Assembly (NCBI GenBank): GCA_003134655.1
Contig: PLBY01000161.1
Span: 124,001-188,000, forward strand
Source: Acidobacteriaceae bacterium
GTDB lineage: Bacteria > Acidobacteriota > Terriglobia > Terriglobales > Acidobacteriaceae
DNA length: 64,000 nt
Direction of reading: 5' to 3'
Below are positions 56,360 through 64,000 of the stretch, piece by piece. A program made the translations under genes and the position numbers. Under the pieces are notes generated by a model. That model did no database searches and was not told the origin of the DNA. It was given only the letters and a program-made list of their open reading frames with translations. Within the stretch, counting starts at the first letter, position 1. Each line of letters opens with the position of its first letter.

Positions 56360-57505
56360 ATGGCAGCACCAACAATTGCTCCAATTTCGGTTGCATTAGA
56401 GGGGTTCTCTGGGACTGGCAGAGTCGCGACTCCAGCTCTGCTCGGCGCCATGCTGCATGCCGCGGAGAAGATCAGCGACCTGATTTTTTCGCCCGGCCGT
56501 CCGCCCCAGGTGCAAGTCTACGGCCAGATGATTCCGGTGCAGGTTGCCGGACTTACGGTCCTCAGCGCCGATGACACCCGCCACATCGCTGCCGACTTGA
56601 TCGGCGATAACAAGCAGGCTGTCACTACACTCCGCGAGCATGGAGCGTGCGACATTTCTTTTGGATTGCCCGGCCTGGCCCGCTTCCGGGTCAATATTTT
56701 TATTCAGCGCGGCAGCTGTGCCGTTGTCATGCGCGTGATTCCCACCGTCATCCCAGACTTTGCATCCCTGCGGTTGCCCCAACAATTATCCGAGATCACC
56801 AAACTCAGGGATGGAATTGTTCTCGTGACGGGAGCGGCGGGCTCTGGCAAGTCGTCCACGCTGGCGGTGCTTCTCGACGCCATTAACCGGGAGAAGTACT
56901 ACCACATCATCACCATCGAAGATCCCATCGAGTTCTTGCACAATCACAAATGCTCCACGATTCATCAGAGGGAACTGCACAGCGACACGCCCAGCTTTGC
57001 CCACGCTCTGCGCTCGGCGATGCGCCAGGCGCCGAAGGTCATCCTCGTCGGTGAAATGCGCGATCGGGAAACGATTGAAATTGTTCTGGAAGCTGCGGAG
57101 ACGGGTCACCTAGTGTTTTCGAGCCTTAACACGATGGACGCATCCAAGACTGTGGAGCGGGTCATCAGTTCCTTTGCGCCCTCGGAGCAGCAGTCGGTGC
57201 GCGAGCGTTTCGCCAAGTCGTTCCGCTACATCGTCTGCCAGCGGCTGATGTCGAAGTCCGATCGCAGCGGGCGCGTGGCTGCTTTTGAGATTCTTAAGTC
57301 CAATGCCCGCACTCGCGAGTGCATCGAAAAAGGCGAGCGCGAGAATAAGAATCTTCTGGATGCGATTAAGGCTGGCGCCTCTGACGGGATGCAGCATTTC
57401 GATGGGGAGATTGCGCAACTGGTTCAGGACCGCCTCGTCGACCTCGAAACTGGCCTTTCGTTCGCGAGTAACCCGGCGATGCTCGGCCAGGAATTGGCCC
57501 GGTAA
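56360..57505 (+). CDS. PilT/PilU-like type IV pilus ATPase
   Basis: VTGAAGSGKSSTLAVLLDAIN; HIITIEDPIEFLH; ALRSAMRQAPKVILVGEMRDRETI. Confidence 0.9.
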   Translation: MAAPTIAPISVALEGFSGTGRVATPALLGAMLHAAEKISDLIFSPGRPPQVQVYGQMIPVQVAGLTVLSADDTRHIAADLIGDNKQAVTTLREHGACDISFGLPGLARFRVNIFIQRGSCAVVMRVIPTVIPDFASLRLPQQLSEITKLRDGIVLVTGAAGSGKSSTLAVLLDAINREKYYHIITIEDPIEFLHNHKCSTIHQRELHSDTPSFAHALRSAMRQAPKVILVGEMRDRETIEIVLEAAETGHLVFSSLNTMDASKTVERVISSFAPSEQQSVRERFAKSFRYIVCQRLMSKSDRSGRVAAFEILKSNARTRECIEKGERENKNLLDAIKAGASDGMQHFDGEIAQLVQDRLVDLETGLSFASNPAMLGQELAR

Positions 57506-57563
57506 GAATCTTCCGGACCACGCTTCCGGCGCGGTCCAGCTTGCCCTGTCGTATTATCTCTGC

Positions 57564-58826
57564 ATGTCTGCCCCGCCCTTGAATTCCATTGTCTTGAGCT
57601 TTGAGGACGCCCGCCGCGTGGTGGAGGAACAGGCGGCGCTCGTCTCGGCCGGTGCCGTGGAATCCGTTGATCTGCTCGCCGCCGCGGGTCGCGTGCTGGC
57701 CGAACCGGTGCTGGCGGATCGCGATCTTCCGCCGTTCCCACGATCCACACGAGACGGCTATGCAGTGCGTTCCACTGACTTGTCGCAGCTCCCCACAACG
57801 CTGGATGTGATCGGCGAGATCAAAGCTGGAGCGAACCTCGAACAAATTCCGCCCAACGTCGGTACCGGGCAAACCGTGTCCATTATGACTGGAGCCCCGG
57901 TCCCCGCGGGAGCAGACGCGGTTGTGATGGTCGAGTACACCTCTCTGCGGGGTAAGCAGGTCGAAGTCACCAGGAGTGTTGTTCCCGGAGAAAACATTGT
58001 TCCTCGCGGTGCCGAAGCTCGCGAGGGCGCCCTTCTACTCGACCGCGGTGTTGGTCTGAATGTCGCGGACATCGCTCTCGCCGCATCGGCGGGCAAATCG
58101 CGCTTGCAAGTCTACAAGCGCCCACGAGTCGCTGTGCTGACGACCGGGGACGAGATTGTGGACATCGACGCCAAGCCGGGGCCAACTCAGATTCGCAATT
58201 CGAACAGCTATTCTCTGGCGGCGCAGATTCAGCACGCAGGCGGTGAGCCGGTGCTTTTGCCCGTAGCCCCCGACGAGTTGCAAGGATTGCGCCACCTGAT
58301 CGAAGAGGGCCTGAAGTTCGACCTGCTCCTGATGACCGGTGGCGTCTCCATGGGGCGTTACGATCTGGTCGAGCAGGTGCTCTCGGAAATGGGTGCGAAA
58401 TTTTTCTTCACCGGAGCGAAACTCCAGCCGGGACGCCCGGTTGTGTTCGGGCAGTGTAGCGTGGGCGGCCCCGCCCGCGAAAGGTTAGCCACATATTTCT
58501 TCGGCCTGCCGGGGAATCCGGTTTCGACGATGGTGACTTTCGAGCTTTTCGCGCGTCCCATGCTCGAAGCGTTATCCGGCAAGGTTCCGAGCAAACTAAT
58601 ATTTCTTCATGTGCGTCTCAAGAAAGAGATTCGCATCAAGACCGGCCTCACTCGCTTCCTCCCGGCGGTCCTTTCCGGCGAATTCGAACACTCGGAGGTC
58701 GAACTGGTCACGTGGCAAGGCTCAGGCGACGTTGCTGCCACCGCCCGCGCGAATTGCTACGCTGTCATTCCGCCGAACCGGGAAAACATTCCGGCAGGAG
58801 AATGGATTCCGGTGATGTTGCTGTAG
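57564..58826 (+). CDS. moeA: Molybdopterin molybdenumtransferase
   Basis: LPPFPRSTRDGYAVRS; GAPVPAGADAVVMVE; MTGGVSMGRYDLVEQVL; FGLPGNPVSTMVTF. Confidence 0.93.
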   Translation: MSAPPLNSIVLSFEDARRVVEEQAALVSAGAVESVDLLAAAGRVLAEPVLADRDLPPFPRSTRDGYAVRSTDLSQLPTTLDVIGEIKAGANLEQIPPNVGTGQTVSIMTGAPVPAGADAVVMVEYTSLRGKQVEVTRSVVPGENIVPRGAEAREGALLLDRGVGLNVADIALAASAGKSRLQVYKRPRVAVLTTGDEIVDIDAKPGPTQIRNSNSYSLAAQIQHAGGEPVLLPVAPDELQGLRHLIEEGLKFDLLLMTGGVSMGRYDLVEQVLSEMGAKFFFTGAKLQPGRPVVFGQCSVGGPARERLATYFFGLPGNPVSTMVTFELFARPMLEALSGKVPSKLIFLHVRLKKEIRIKTGLTRFLPAVLSGEFEHSEVELVTWQGSGDVAATARANCYAVIPPNRENIPAGEWIPVMLL

Positions 58827-58894
58827 TTGCGCGGTGGCCCTGTACGCCCGATGACTTCTCCATGTACGCTCTCCATGTAAGATAGGAATGACGC

Positions 58895-59365
58895 ATGCCA
58901 AAGAAACTTTCCCATTACGACCGCGCGGGCCGCGCCCGAATGGTGGATGTTTCTGGCAAGACAGCGGCCAGACGCGAAGCCGAGGCCAGCGCCTTTGTGG
59001 CGATGAGTCCCGCAGTGCTCGCAGCGTTTCCCGAGAATCCTAAAGGCGATCCGTTCGAGGTGGCGCGAATCGCCGGCATCATGGCGGCGAAACGCACGTC
59101 GGAGCTGATTCCCATGTGTCATCCCCTCCCGCTCTCGATCATTGATGTCGATCTACGGCTGTGCGAGAATGGCGTCGCTATCACGTCCAAAGTCGCCACT
59201 ACTGCGGAGACCGGAGTCGAAATGGAGGCTTTGGTGGCCGCCAGCGTATCTGCGCTGACCATCTACGACATGTGCAAGGCCGCCGACAAGGGGATTGAGA
59301 TTCGGCAGGTTGTGCTGGAGCGGAAGAGTGGCGGAAAGAGCGGAGAGTACCGGCGCGCGAAGTAG
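58895..59365 (+). CDS. moaC: Cyclic pyranopterin monophosphate synthase
   Basis: RMVDVSGKTAARREAEASA; IPMCHPLPLSIIDVD; GVEMEALVAASVSALTIYDMCKA. Confidence 0.95.
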   Translation: MPKKLSHYDRAGRARMVDVSGKTAARREAEASAFVAMSPAVLAAFPENPKGDPFEVARIAGIMAAKRTSELIPMCHPLPLSIIDVDLRLCENGVAITSKVATTAETGVEMEALVAASVSALTIYDMCKAADKGIEIRQVVLERKSGGKSGEYRRAK

Positions 59366-59379
59366 CGACATCAAATTTC

Positions 59380-60246
59380 ATGGCGAATAACGTCAAGCTG
59401 CTGGTAGTGGACGACAATCCGATGGTACTGGCGATGCTGCAGCAGGCGTTGACTCCGCTGGCTTTAGTCACGACCGCGACGGATGCTGCGGACGCGCTCT
59501 TGAAAGCCGTCGACGATACGCCCGATTTGCTGGTCTGCGACTACAAAATGCCGGGCATGGATGGAAAGCAGCTAGTTGAAAAACTGAGGAGCCGCCCAGC
59601 CACTGCAAATTTTTCCACCGTGTTGATGGCAAACAAAGTCGACATCGCGGAACGGCTCTCGCCCGCCGACGCAGCCGATGATTATCTGGAGAAACCGTTT
59701 TATCTGAAGGATGCGACGCGCCGCATCAAGCGCACGATTGACCGCATTGCGCTCGAGAAGATGGCCAAGACTGCACCGAAAGATGGCGTGGTGCGGGGCA
59801 GCCTGGCCCAGATGAACGTCATCGACTTGATGCAGTCCCTCGAGATGGGGCGGAAGAGCTGCCAGCTTTCCCTGAGCAACGAAGGCGACCAGTGCGAAGT
59901 GTTTTTTGCCGAGGGGCAGGTGAAGCACGCGACCTATGGAGCGCTGGTGGGCGACGAGGCCGTGTTCAAAGTTCTGCGCTGGACCGGCGGAAATTTTCAG
60001 CTCGACTTCGAGGGCAAGACGGACAAAGAGACGACGCAGCTTAATACCCAGGGACTGTTGATGGAAGGCTTGCGGCTGCTGGACGAATCCTCGCGCGATG
60101 GAGGCGGAGAGCCGGAACCTGAGGCTGCCCCTCTTGCGAGTGCGCCTTCCACTCCTCCCACTACGCCCAGTGCTCCCAGTGCGCCTTCAGCGCCTGCGGG
60201 CAGAGGCCGGAGGGAAGAAGAGGAAGATGTCCTCCTCGATGGCTGA
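59380..60246 (+). CDS. Response regulator with C-terminal DUF4388 (PatA-like) domain
   Basis: KLLVVDDNPMVL..DLLVCDYKMPGMDG; VRGSLAQMNVIDLMQSLEMGRKSCQLSLSNEGDQCEVFFAEGQVKHATYG. Confidence 0.85.
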   Translation: MANNVKLLVVDDNPMVLAMLQQALTPLALVTTATDAADALLKAVDDTPDLLVCDYKMPGMDGKQLVEKLRSRPATANFSTVLMANKVDIAERLSPADAADDYLEKPFYLKDATRRIKRTIDRIALEKMAKTAPKDGVVRGSLAQMNVIDLMQSLEMGRKSCQLSLSNEGDQCEVFFAEGQVKHATYGALVGDEAVFKVLRWTGGNFQLDFEGKTDKETTQLNTQGLLMEGLRLLDESSRDGGGEPEPEAAPLASAPSTPPTTPSAPSAPSAPAGRGRREEEEDVLLDG

Positions 60247-60730
60247 ACCGCGGAACGTCACGGCCGCTGTAGTGACGGTCAGCGATTCGTGCGCTCGCGG
60301 GCAGCGCGAGGATCTCTCGGGTCCGGCAGTGGCGCAGGTTCTGCAGAAGCTTCACTTCTCGGTTGCCGTGCGCAAAGTAGTTCCGGATGACTCCATTCAA
60401 ATTCAGAACGTGCTGATTCGGCTGGCGCGCGAGGTTCACTTCATCGTGACGACCGGTGGCACCGGGATTGCTGCGCGCGACGTTACTCCAGAGGCCACTG
60501 TGGCCGTGTGTGACCGGCTCTTGGACGGCGTGGCGGAGCGCATGCGGAGTGAGGGCAGCAAGAAGACTCCATTTGCCGCGCTGAGCCGGGGAGTGTGCGG
60601 CGTGCGGGACCGGGCCTTGATCCTCAACTTGCCGGGGAGTCCTGCCGGGGCGGTGGAGTCGCTGGAGGCTGTGGCTGCGTTGGTTCCGCATGCGATTGAG
60701 TTATTGAGCGGGAAGACGGAGCATCGGTAG
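60239..60730 (+). CDS. Molybdenum cofactor biosynthesis protein Mog/MoaB
   Basis: AAVVTVSDSCARGQREDLSGPAV; TTGGTGIAARDVTPEAT; NLPGSPAGAVESL; overlaps previous gene by 8 bp. Confidence 0.9.
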   Translation: MAEPRNVTAAVVTVSDSCARGQREDLSGPAVAQVLQKLHFSVAVRKVVPDDSIQIQNVLIRLAREVHFIVTTGGTGIAARDVTPEATVAVCDRLLDGVAERMRSEGSKKTPFAALSRGVCGVRDRALILNLPGSPAGAVESLEAVAALVPHAIELLSGKTEHR

Positions 60731-60770
60731 GGTCGGCCAAATGCGTAGCCGCGACACAAACCGTCGCGGC

Positions 60771-60857
60771 CTGGACGGGCGAAGGCGCCCGTGCCCACAT
60801 GAGCATTCTCGACACGAGCACTTCCTACACGAGCGTTCCCCATACGAGCAATGTTTA
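60771..60857. repeat. REP-like palindrome followed by four 15-bp tandem units
   Basis: CTGGACGGGCGAAGGCGCCCGT then catgagcattctcga/cacgagcacttccta/cacgagcgttcccca/tacgagcaatgttta. Confidence 0.85.
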
Positions 60858-62303
60858 CTTCACGGGCCTTCCTGGGCCTACTAGTGCGCGACCGGGGAAC
60901 ACTTCGGGGACCAGCTTGCCTTCGTCGATCACTGGCGTTCCTCCCACCAGCAGATAGCGCACTCCGACGCTCGGTTCCATTGGTTTATCGAAGGTGGAGC
61001 GGTCGGTGATGGTTTGGGGATCGAAGACGACAATGTCTGCGTCGGCGCTTTCCTGTAGACGTCCTTTCTGGTGGCCGGCGGGAGTCGAGCGCTCCAGCAT
61101 CTGCGCGGGCATCAGCGTCATCTTGCGGAGCGCGTCCATTAAGGTGAGGGTTTTTTTCTCGCGGACATATTGCGCCAGGACGCGCGAGTAAGTGCCGGCG
61201 TTGCGCGGATGCCCTTCGGCTCCGTCGCTGGCAATCATGATCAGCGGATTGGGGATGATCTTGTCGACCGTTTCCTGCCTGTTGGCGAAGATCAAGATCC
61301 ACTGTTCCTTGCTGGAGTTATGGAGTTCCTCGAAGCGCTCTTTGGTGAGGTGTTCGCCGGTGCCGGGCATGACGAGATTCCCGTAGTCGATGCCCAGTTT
61401 TTCGCGCCAGCCGGGATTGAACACCGCGGAATTGATGGCCGTCATGCCGGCAATGTAGGGATAAGCCTCGGTGGTTACGTCGAGTCCGCGGGCGCGGGCT
61501 CCTTCGATCAGTGAGATGCATACCAGCGAGTCGCTCAGGCAAGTGCTGTTGATGTGAACGATGTGGAGAGCGGCCCCTGTGATCGCGGCGGCGCCGATGA
61601 CTTCCTCGGTCGATTGAATTGCCGACCCAGGTTCGATTCGACCTGCGCTACGCATGTGAGTATAGACCGGCACCTTGCGCTCGGCCGCCACTCGGAAGAC
61701 GTCAATGACCTCGAGACGGGTGGCGCCAGGGGTGTACTCAATGCCCATGCCGATGCCGAGGGCGCCCGCATCGAGTTCGTCGCGGAGGCGCTGCTGAATG
61801 CGCTCGATCTGTTCAGGGGTAGCGGGTTGATCGGTGGCGGGTCCGCTCTTCGGCAGAATCGTTCCGTCAGGGAGAGGTGCGCCAAACACCAGCGAGCGCG
61901 CTGCGACATGGCTGGCGGTGGTGCCGTAGTGGATGATGGAGTGTCCCTGCTTGGACTTCAGGAACTGAGTGACGTCGGGCGCGCCGATTTCCATTTCGAG
62001 AGCCGTGGTCACGCCGTCAAAGGCTTTCACGCGCTGGCTGGCAAGTTCCTGGCCGTGCTGGTGCAGATCAATGAAACCGGGGGCAACAACGAGTCCAGCC
62101 GCGCGGATCGTATGCCGCCCACTGAGTGGAGCCACAGAGATACTGGCGATCTTCCCCTCACGGATGCCGACATTGCGTACGCCGTCGAGACCTGACTCAG
62201 GGTCCATGACGCGACCGCCTTCCAGGACGAGGTCATATTGCTGGGCTACGGCGAGCGTGGATGCAATTGTGAGAAGACAGACACTGAGAAACAGCTTGCG
62301 CAT
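60855..62303 (-). CDS. Secreted amidohydrolase (N-acyl-D-amino-acid deacylase-like)
   Basis: Signal peptide; DLVLEGGRVMDPESGLDGVRNVGI; GFIDLHQHGQE; start 62303. Confidence 0.88.
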   Translation of the reverse strand: MRKLFLSVCLLTIASTLAVAQQYDLVLEGGRVMDPESGLDGVRNVGIREGKIASISVAPLSGRHTIRAAGLVVAPGFIDLHQHGQELASQRVKAFDGVTTALEMEIGAPDVTQFLKSKQGHSIIHYGTTASHVAARSLVFGAPLPDGTILPKSGPATDQPATPEQIERIQQRLRDELDAGALGIGMGIEYTPGATRLEVIDVFRVAAERKVPVYTHMRSAGRIEPGSAIQSTEEVIGAAAITGAALHIVHINSTCLSDSLVCISLIEGARARGLDVTTEAYPYIAGMTAINSAVFNPGWREKLGIDYGNLVMPGTGEHLTKERFEELHNSSKEQWILIFANRQETVDKIIPNPLIMIASDGAEGHPRNAGTYSRVLAQYVREKKTLTLMDALRKMTLMPAQMLERSTPAGHQKGRLQESADADIVVFDPQTITDRSTFDKPMEPSVGVRYLLVGGTPVIDEGKLVPEVFPGRALVGPGRPVK

Positions 62304-62388
62304 GGGGGCTCCGAAGCCAGCGATGATAGCAGGCGTCGGCGTGGACTGACACATTCCTTCCTCGATCACGTACACTAGCGGTTTCCTC

Positions 62389-63009
62389 TTGAAGAGCATT
62401 GGACACATTCTGGCGCGCTACACGGCGTGGATTCTGGGACTGATGAAGGTCTTGGGAATCTGGGGTCCGTTTGTGATTGCGTTCGCCGACAGCGCACTGT
62501 TGGGCATGCCGGTGGATTTTGTCGTTGCTACATACGTACATCAGGATCGCGGGCGCTTCTTGCTCTACATCGCGATGGCATCGCTGGGGTCGGCTCTGGG
62601 CAGCATTCCGTTGTACATCATCGGGTATCTTGGCGGGGAGAAAGTGCTCCGGAAGCGGATTTCAGAAGAGCGTTTCTTGAAGATTCATCGTTCGTTTGAA
62701 AAGCACGAATTCTGGGCGCTGATGTTTCCGGGGATGCTGCCGCCACCTATGCCATTCAAGATCTTCGTGTTGGGCGCGGCGGTCTTTGAAATGCGCTTTC
62801 GCGACTTCCTGGTGGCGATCTTCCTCGGAAGATTTGTCCGGTTCCTGGTCCTGTCGGTGCTGGTGCTTTGGTTCGGTCCGCAGATTGTCGGATTGTTCGG
62901 CGGAGCTGTGAAGCGGCATTGGATTTTGATTTTAGTGGCAGCCGTGGCGGGAGTTTGCTTGTGGCTGGTGCTGCGCCGGAGAACCGCGGACGAGGAGTTT
63001 GGAGAGTAG
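62389..63009 (+). CDS. VTT/SNARE-associated (DedA/YqaA-like) membrane protein
   Basis: Multi-TM; ASLGSALGSIPLYIIGYLGGEKVL; MFPGMLPPPMPFKIFVLGAAV. Confidence 0.8.
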   Translation: MKSIGHILARYTAWILGLMKVLGIWGPFVIAFADSALLGMPVDFVVATYVHQDRGRFLLYIAMASLGSALGSIPLYIIGYLGGEKVLRKRISEERFLKIHRSFEKHEFWALMFPGMLPPPMPFKIFVLGAAVFEMRFRDFLVAIFLGRFVRFLVLSVLVLWFGPQIVGLFGGAVKRHWILILVAAVAGVCLWLVLRRRTADEEFGE

Positions 63010-63112
63010 ACAGGTCACGCAGCTGCGAGCGAAGACGCCACGTCCCAGATGGGCCACAGCCCATCCTCACGGAAGCATCTTTTCTACACGAGCCTTAAGG
63101 TGTGCGTGCTGC

Positions 63113-63643
63113 TTATGCGGCAGCCGAGTGGTCGCCAGACTTATCCAGCCATCCAGCAATCGCGTGGAACAACACGGGAGCGCCGAACATTACCGTGGTG
63201 AACAACAGATCTCCCACAACGGCGTGGCGGAAGAAGGGCAGGCCGGCGTCATAGCAAGTCATGAGGCCAGCGGCGGTGCGGGGATACATGTCCCAAGCAG
63301 CCCAGACCGCGAAGTTACTCACCACAAAAAATGTGACCGAGCCGGCCAGGGCGGAGCCAAGAATCCGGAACGCTCCCGCATTCTGCTTGAGGGTGGTGCC
63401 CAGCCACAGCATCGCGGCATACCACGCCCAGGTAACAAAGTGGTCCCAGCTGAACGGGTATTTATAGACCAAGGTCGTGAGCACGACGTCGGATGCGGCG
63501 AGCAGCACCAGTGGGATCCAAAGGTGGCGGCGTGGCGCGCGCGCTCCGAAGAAGAGCAGTGCTGCTCCCACCGGCGTAAAGGCCATCGGATGAGGCATGA
63601 AACGGAGCGCTACGGCGAAGAGGACAAATACGTATGCCAGCAT
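63113..63643 (-). CDS. DUF6580-like integral membrane protein
   Basis: Multi-TM; RFMPHPMAFTPVGAALLFFGA; family by recall. Confidence 0.6.
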   Translation of the reverse strand: MLAYVFVLFAVALRFMPHPMAFTPVGAALLFFGARAPRRHLWIPLVLLAASDVVLTTLVYKYPFSWDHFVTWAWYAAMLWLGTTLKQNAGAFRILGSALAGSVTFFVVSNFAVWAAWDMYPRTAAGLMTCYDAGLPFFRHAVVGDLLFTTVMFGAPVLFHAIAGWLDKSGDHSAAA

Positions 63644-63771
63644 GAATCACCTCGTGACGAATTCTTATTCTGGGCGCTGGAGAGGCTGGCGTCAAGAGAG
63701 GATCGGCGGCAAGCAGATATTTTGACAAGCGGAGATGAGTGTCTTTGTTCCTCAAACGGCTTGCCAGGCTT

Positions 63772-64000
63772 CTAACGCTGACCGGGTTCGGGGACGACAG
63801 TCGGACCTTTGCCCGTATCGTAGACATCGCCGACGACGTGCAGATTCTGGTCGATTTCCACCGCCCTGCTCAGGCCGCCACGACTCCGGCCCTTGAGCGA
63901 GCGCGGTATCCCGGCATAGCGCAGGTCCTGAAAGAGGACAATGAAGCCCTGCTCCGGAGGTTGGAGCTCTTCAGCTTCGGTGATGGGATATTGCGCCCAA
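63772..64000 (-). CDS. C-terminal part of a protein cut by window edge (possible metal-dependent hydrolase)
   Basis: Minus-strand translation ..WAQYPITEAEELQPPEQGFIVLFQDLRYAG..VVGDVYDTGKGPTVVPEPGQR*. Confidence 0.4.
   Translation of the reverse strand, partial: WAQYPITEAEELQPPEQGFIVLFQDLRYAGIPRSLKGRSRGGLSRAVEIDQNLHVVGDVYDTGKGPTVVPEPGQR

Noticed and set aside
57285-57563. N-terminal extension of the moeA ORF
   Set aside because: Overlaps the 3' part of the pilT-like gene in another frame; MoeA homology starts at 57564.
58450-58490. GC-rich palindrome (GTGGGCGGccCCGCCC) in moeA as another in-frame repeat insertion
   Set aside because: No CCACAT-type tail, and MoeA length around the GLPGNPVS motif appears normal; likely GC-driven coincidence.

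Overview
High-GC bacterial chromosome segment, most likely Acidobacteriota (inferred from gene repertoire and intergenic repeats, not proven). It is mostly ordinary chromosomal genes: PcrA/UvrD and DinG helicases, PrfA, PrmC, PurF/PurL, SelB, TrmFO, Der, QueD-QueE-QueC, PilT-type ATPase, MoeA/MoaC/Mog, peptide deformylase, adenosine deaminase and an ATP-dependent DNA ligase. An accessory stretch of gene debris lies at about 31.1-37.1 kb. Main observations: (1) A 1,741-bp IS1-like element (33249-34989) with near-perfect ~24-bp terminal inverted repeats and an exact 8-bp target duplication (CGAGTCAG). It splits a nuclease-like gene, and removing it with one duplication copy restores the frame exactly. 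The element carries a truncated P63C gene, a truncated IS1 transposase and a DUF2335 gene. (2) Intergenic arrays of 7-bp units whose sequence differs by locus (TACTCAG, CGACCAA, AGCTAAG, GATTGTT) but whose 7-bp architecture is shared. Several abut start codons (prfA, selB, queC, a racemase). Two loci form inverted pairs: a 30-bp near-perfect hairpin between queE and queC, and arms bracketing a four-helix-bundle (S23-like) gene. (3) A family of REP-like palindromes (GGACAGCC..GGCTGTCCCCACAT and relatives) found between genes and also in-frame inside pcrA (three times), prmC, trmFO and a DUF1385 gene. No tRNA, rRNA or CRISPR array was seen.
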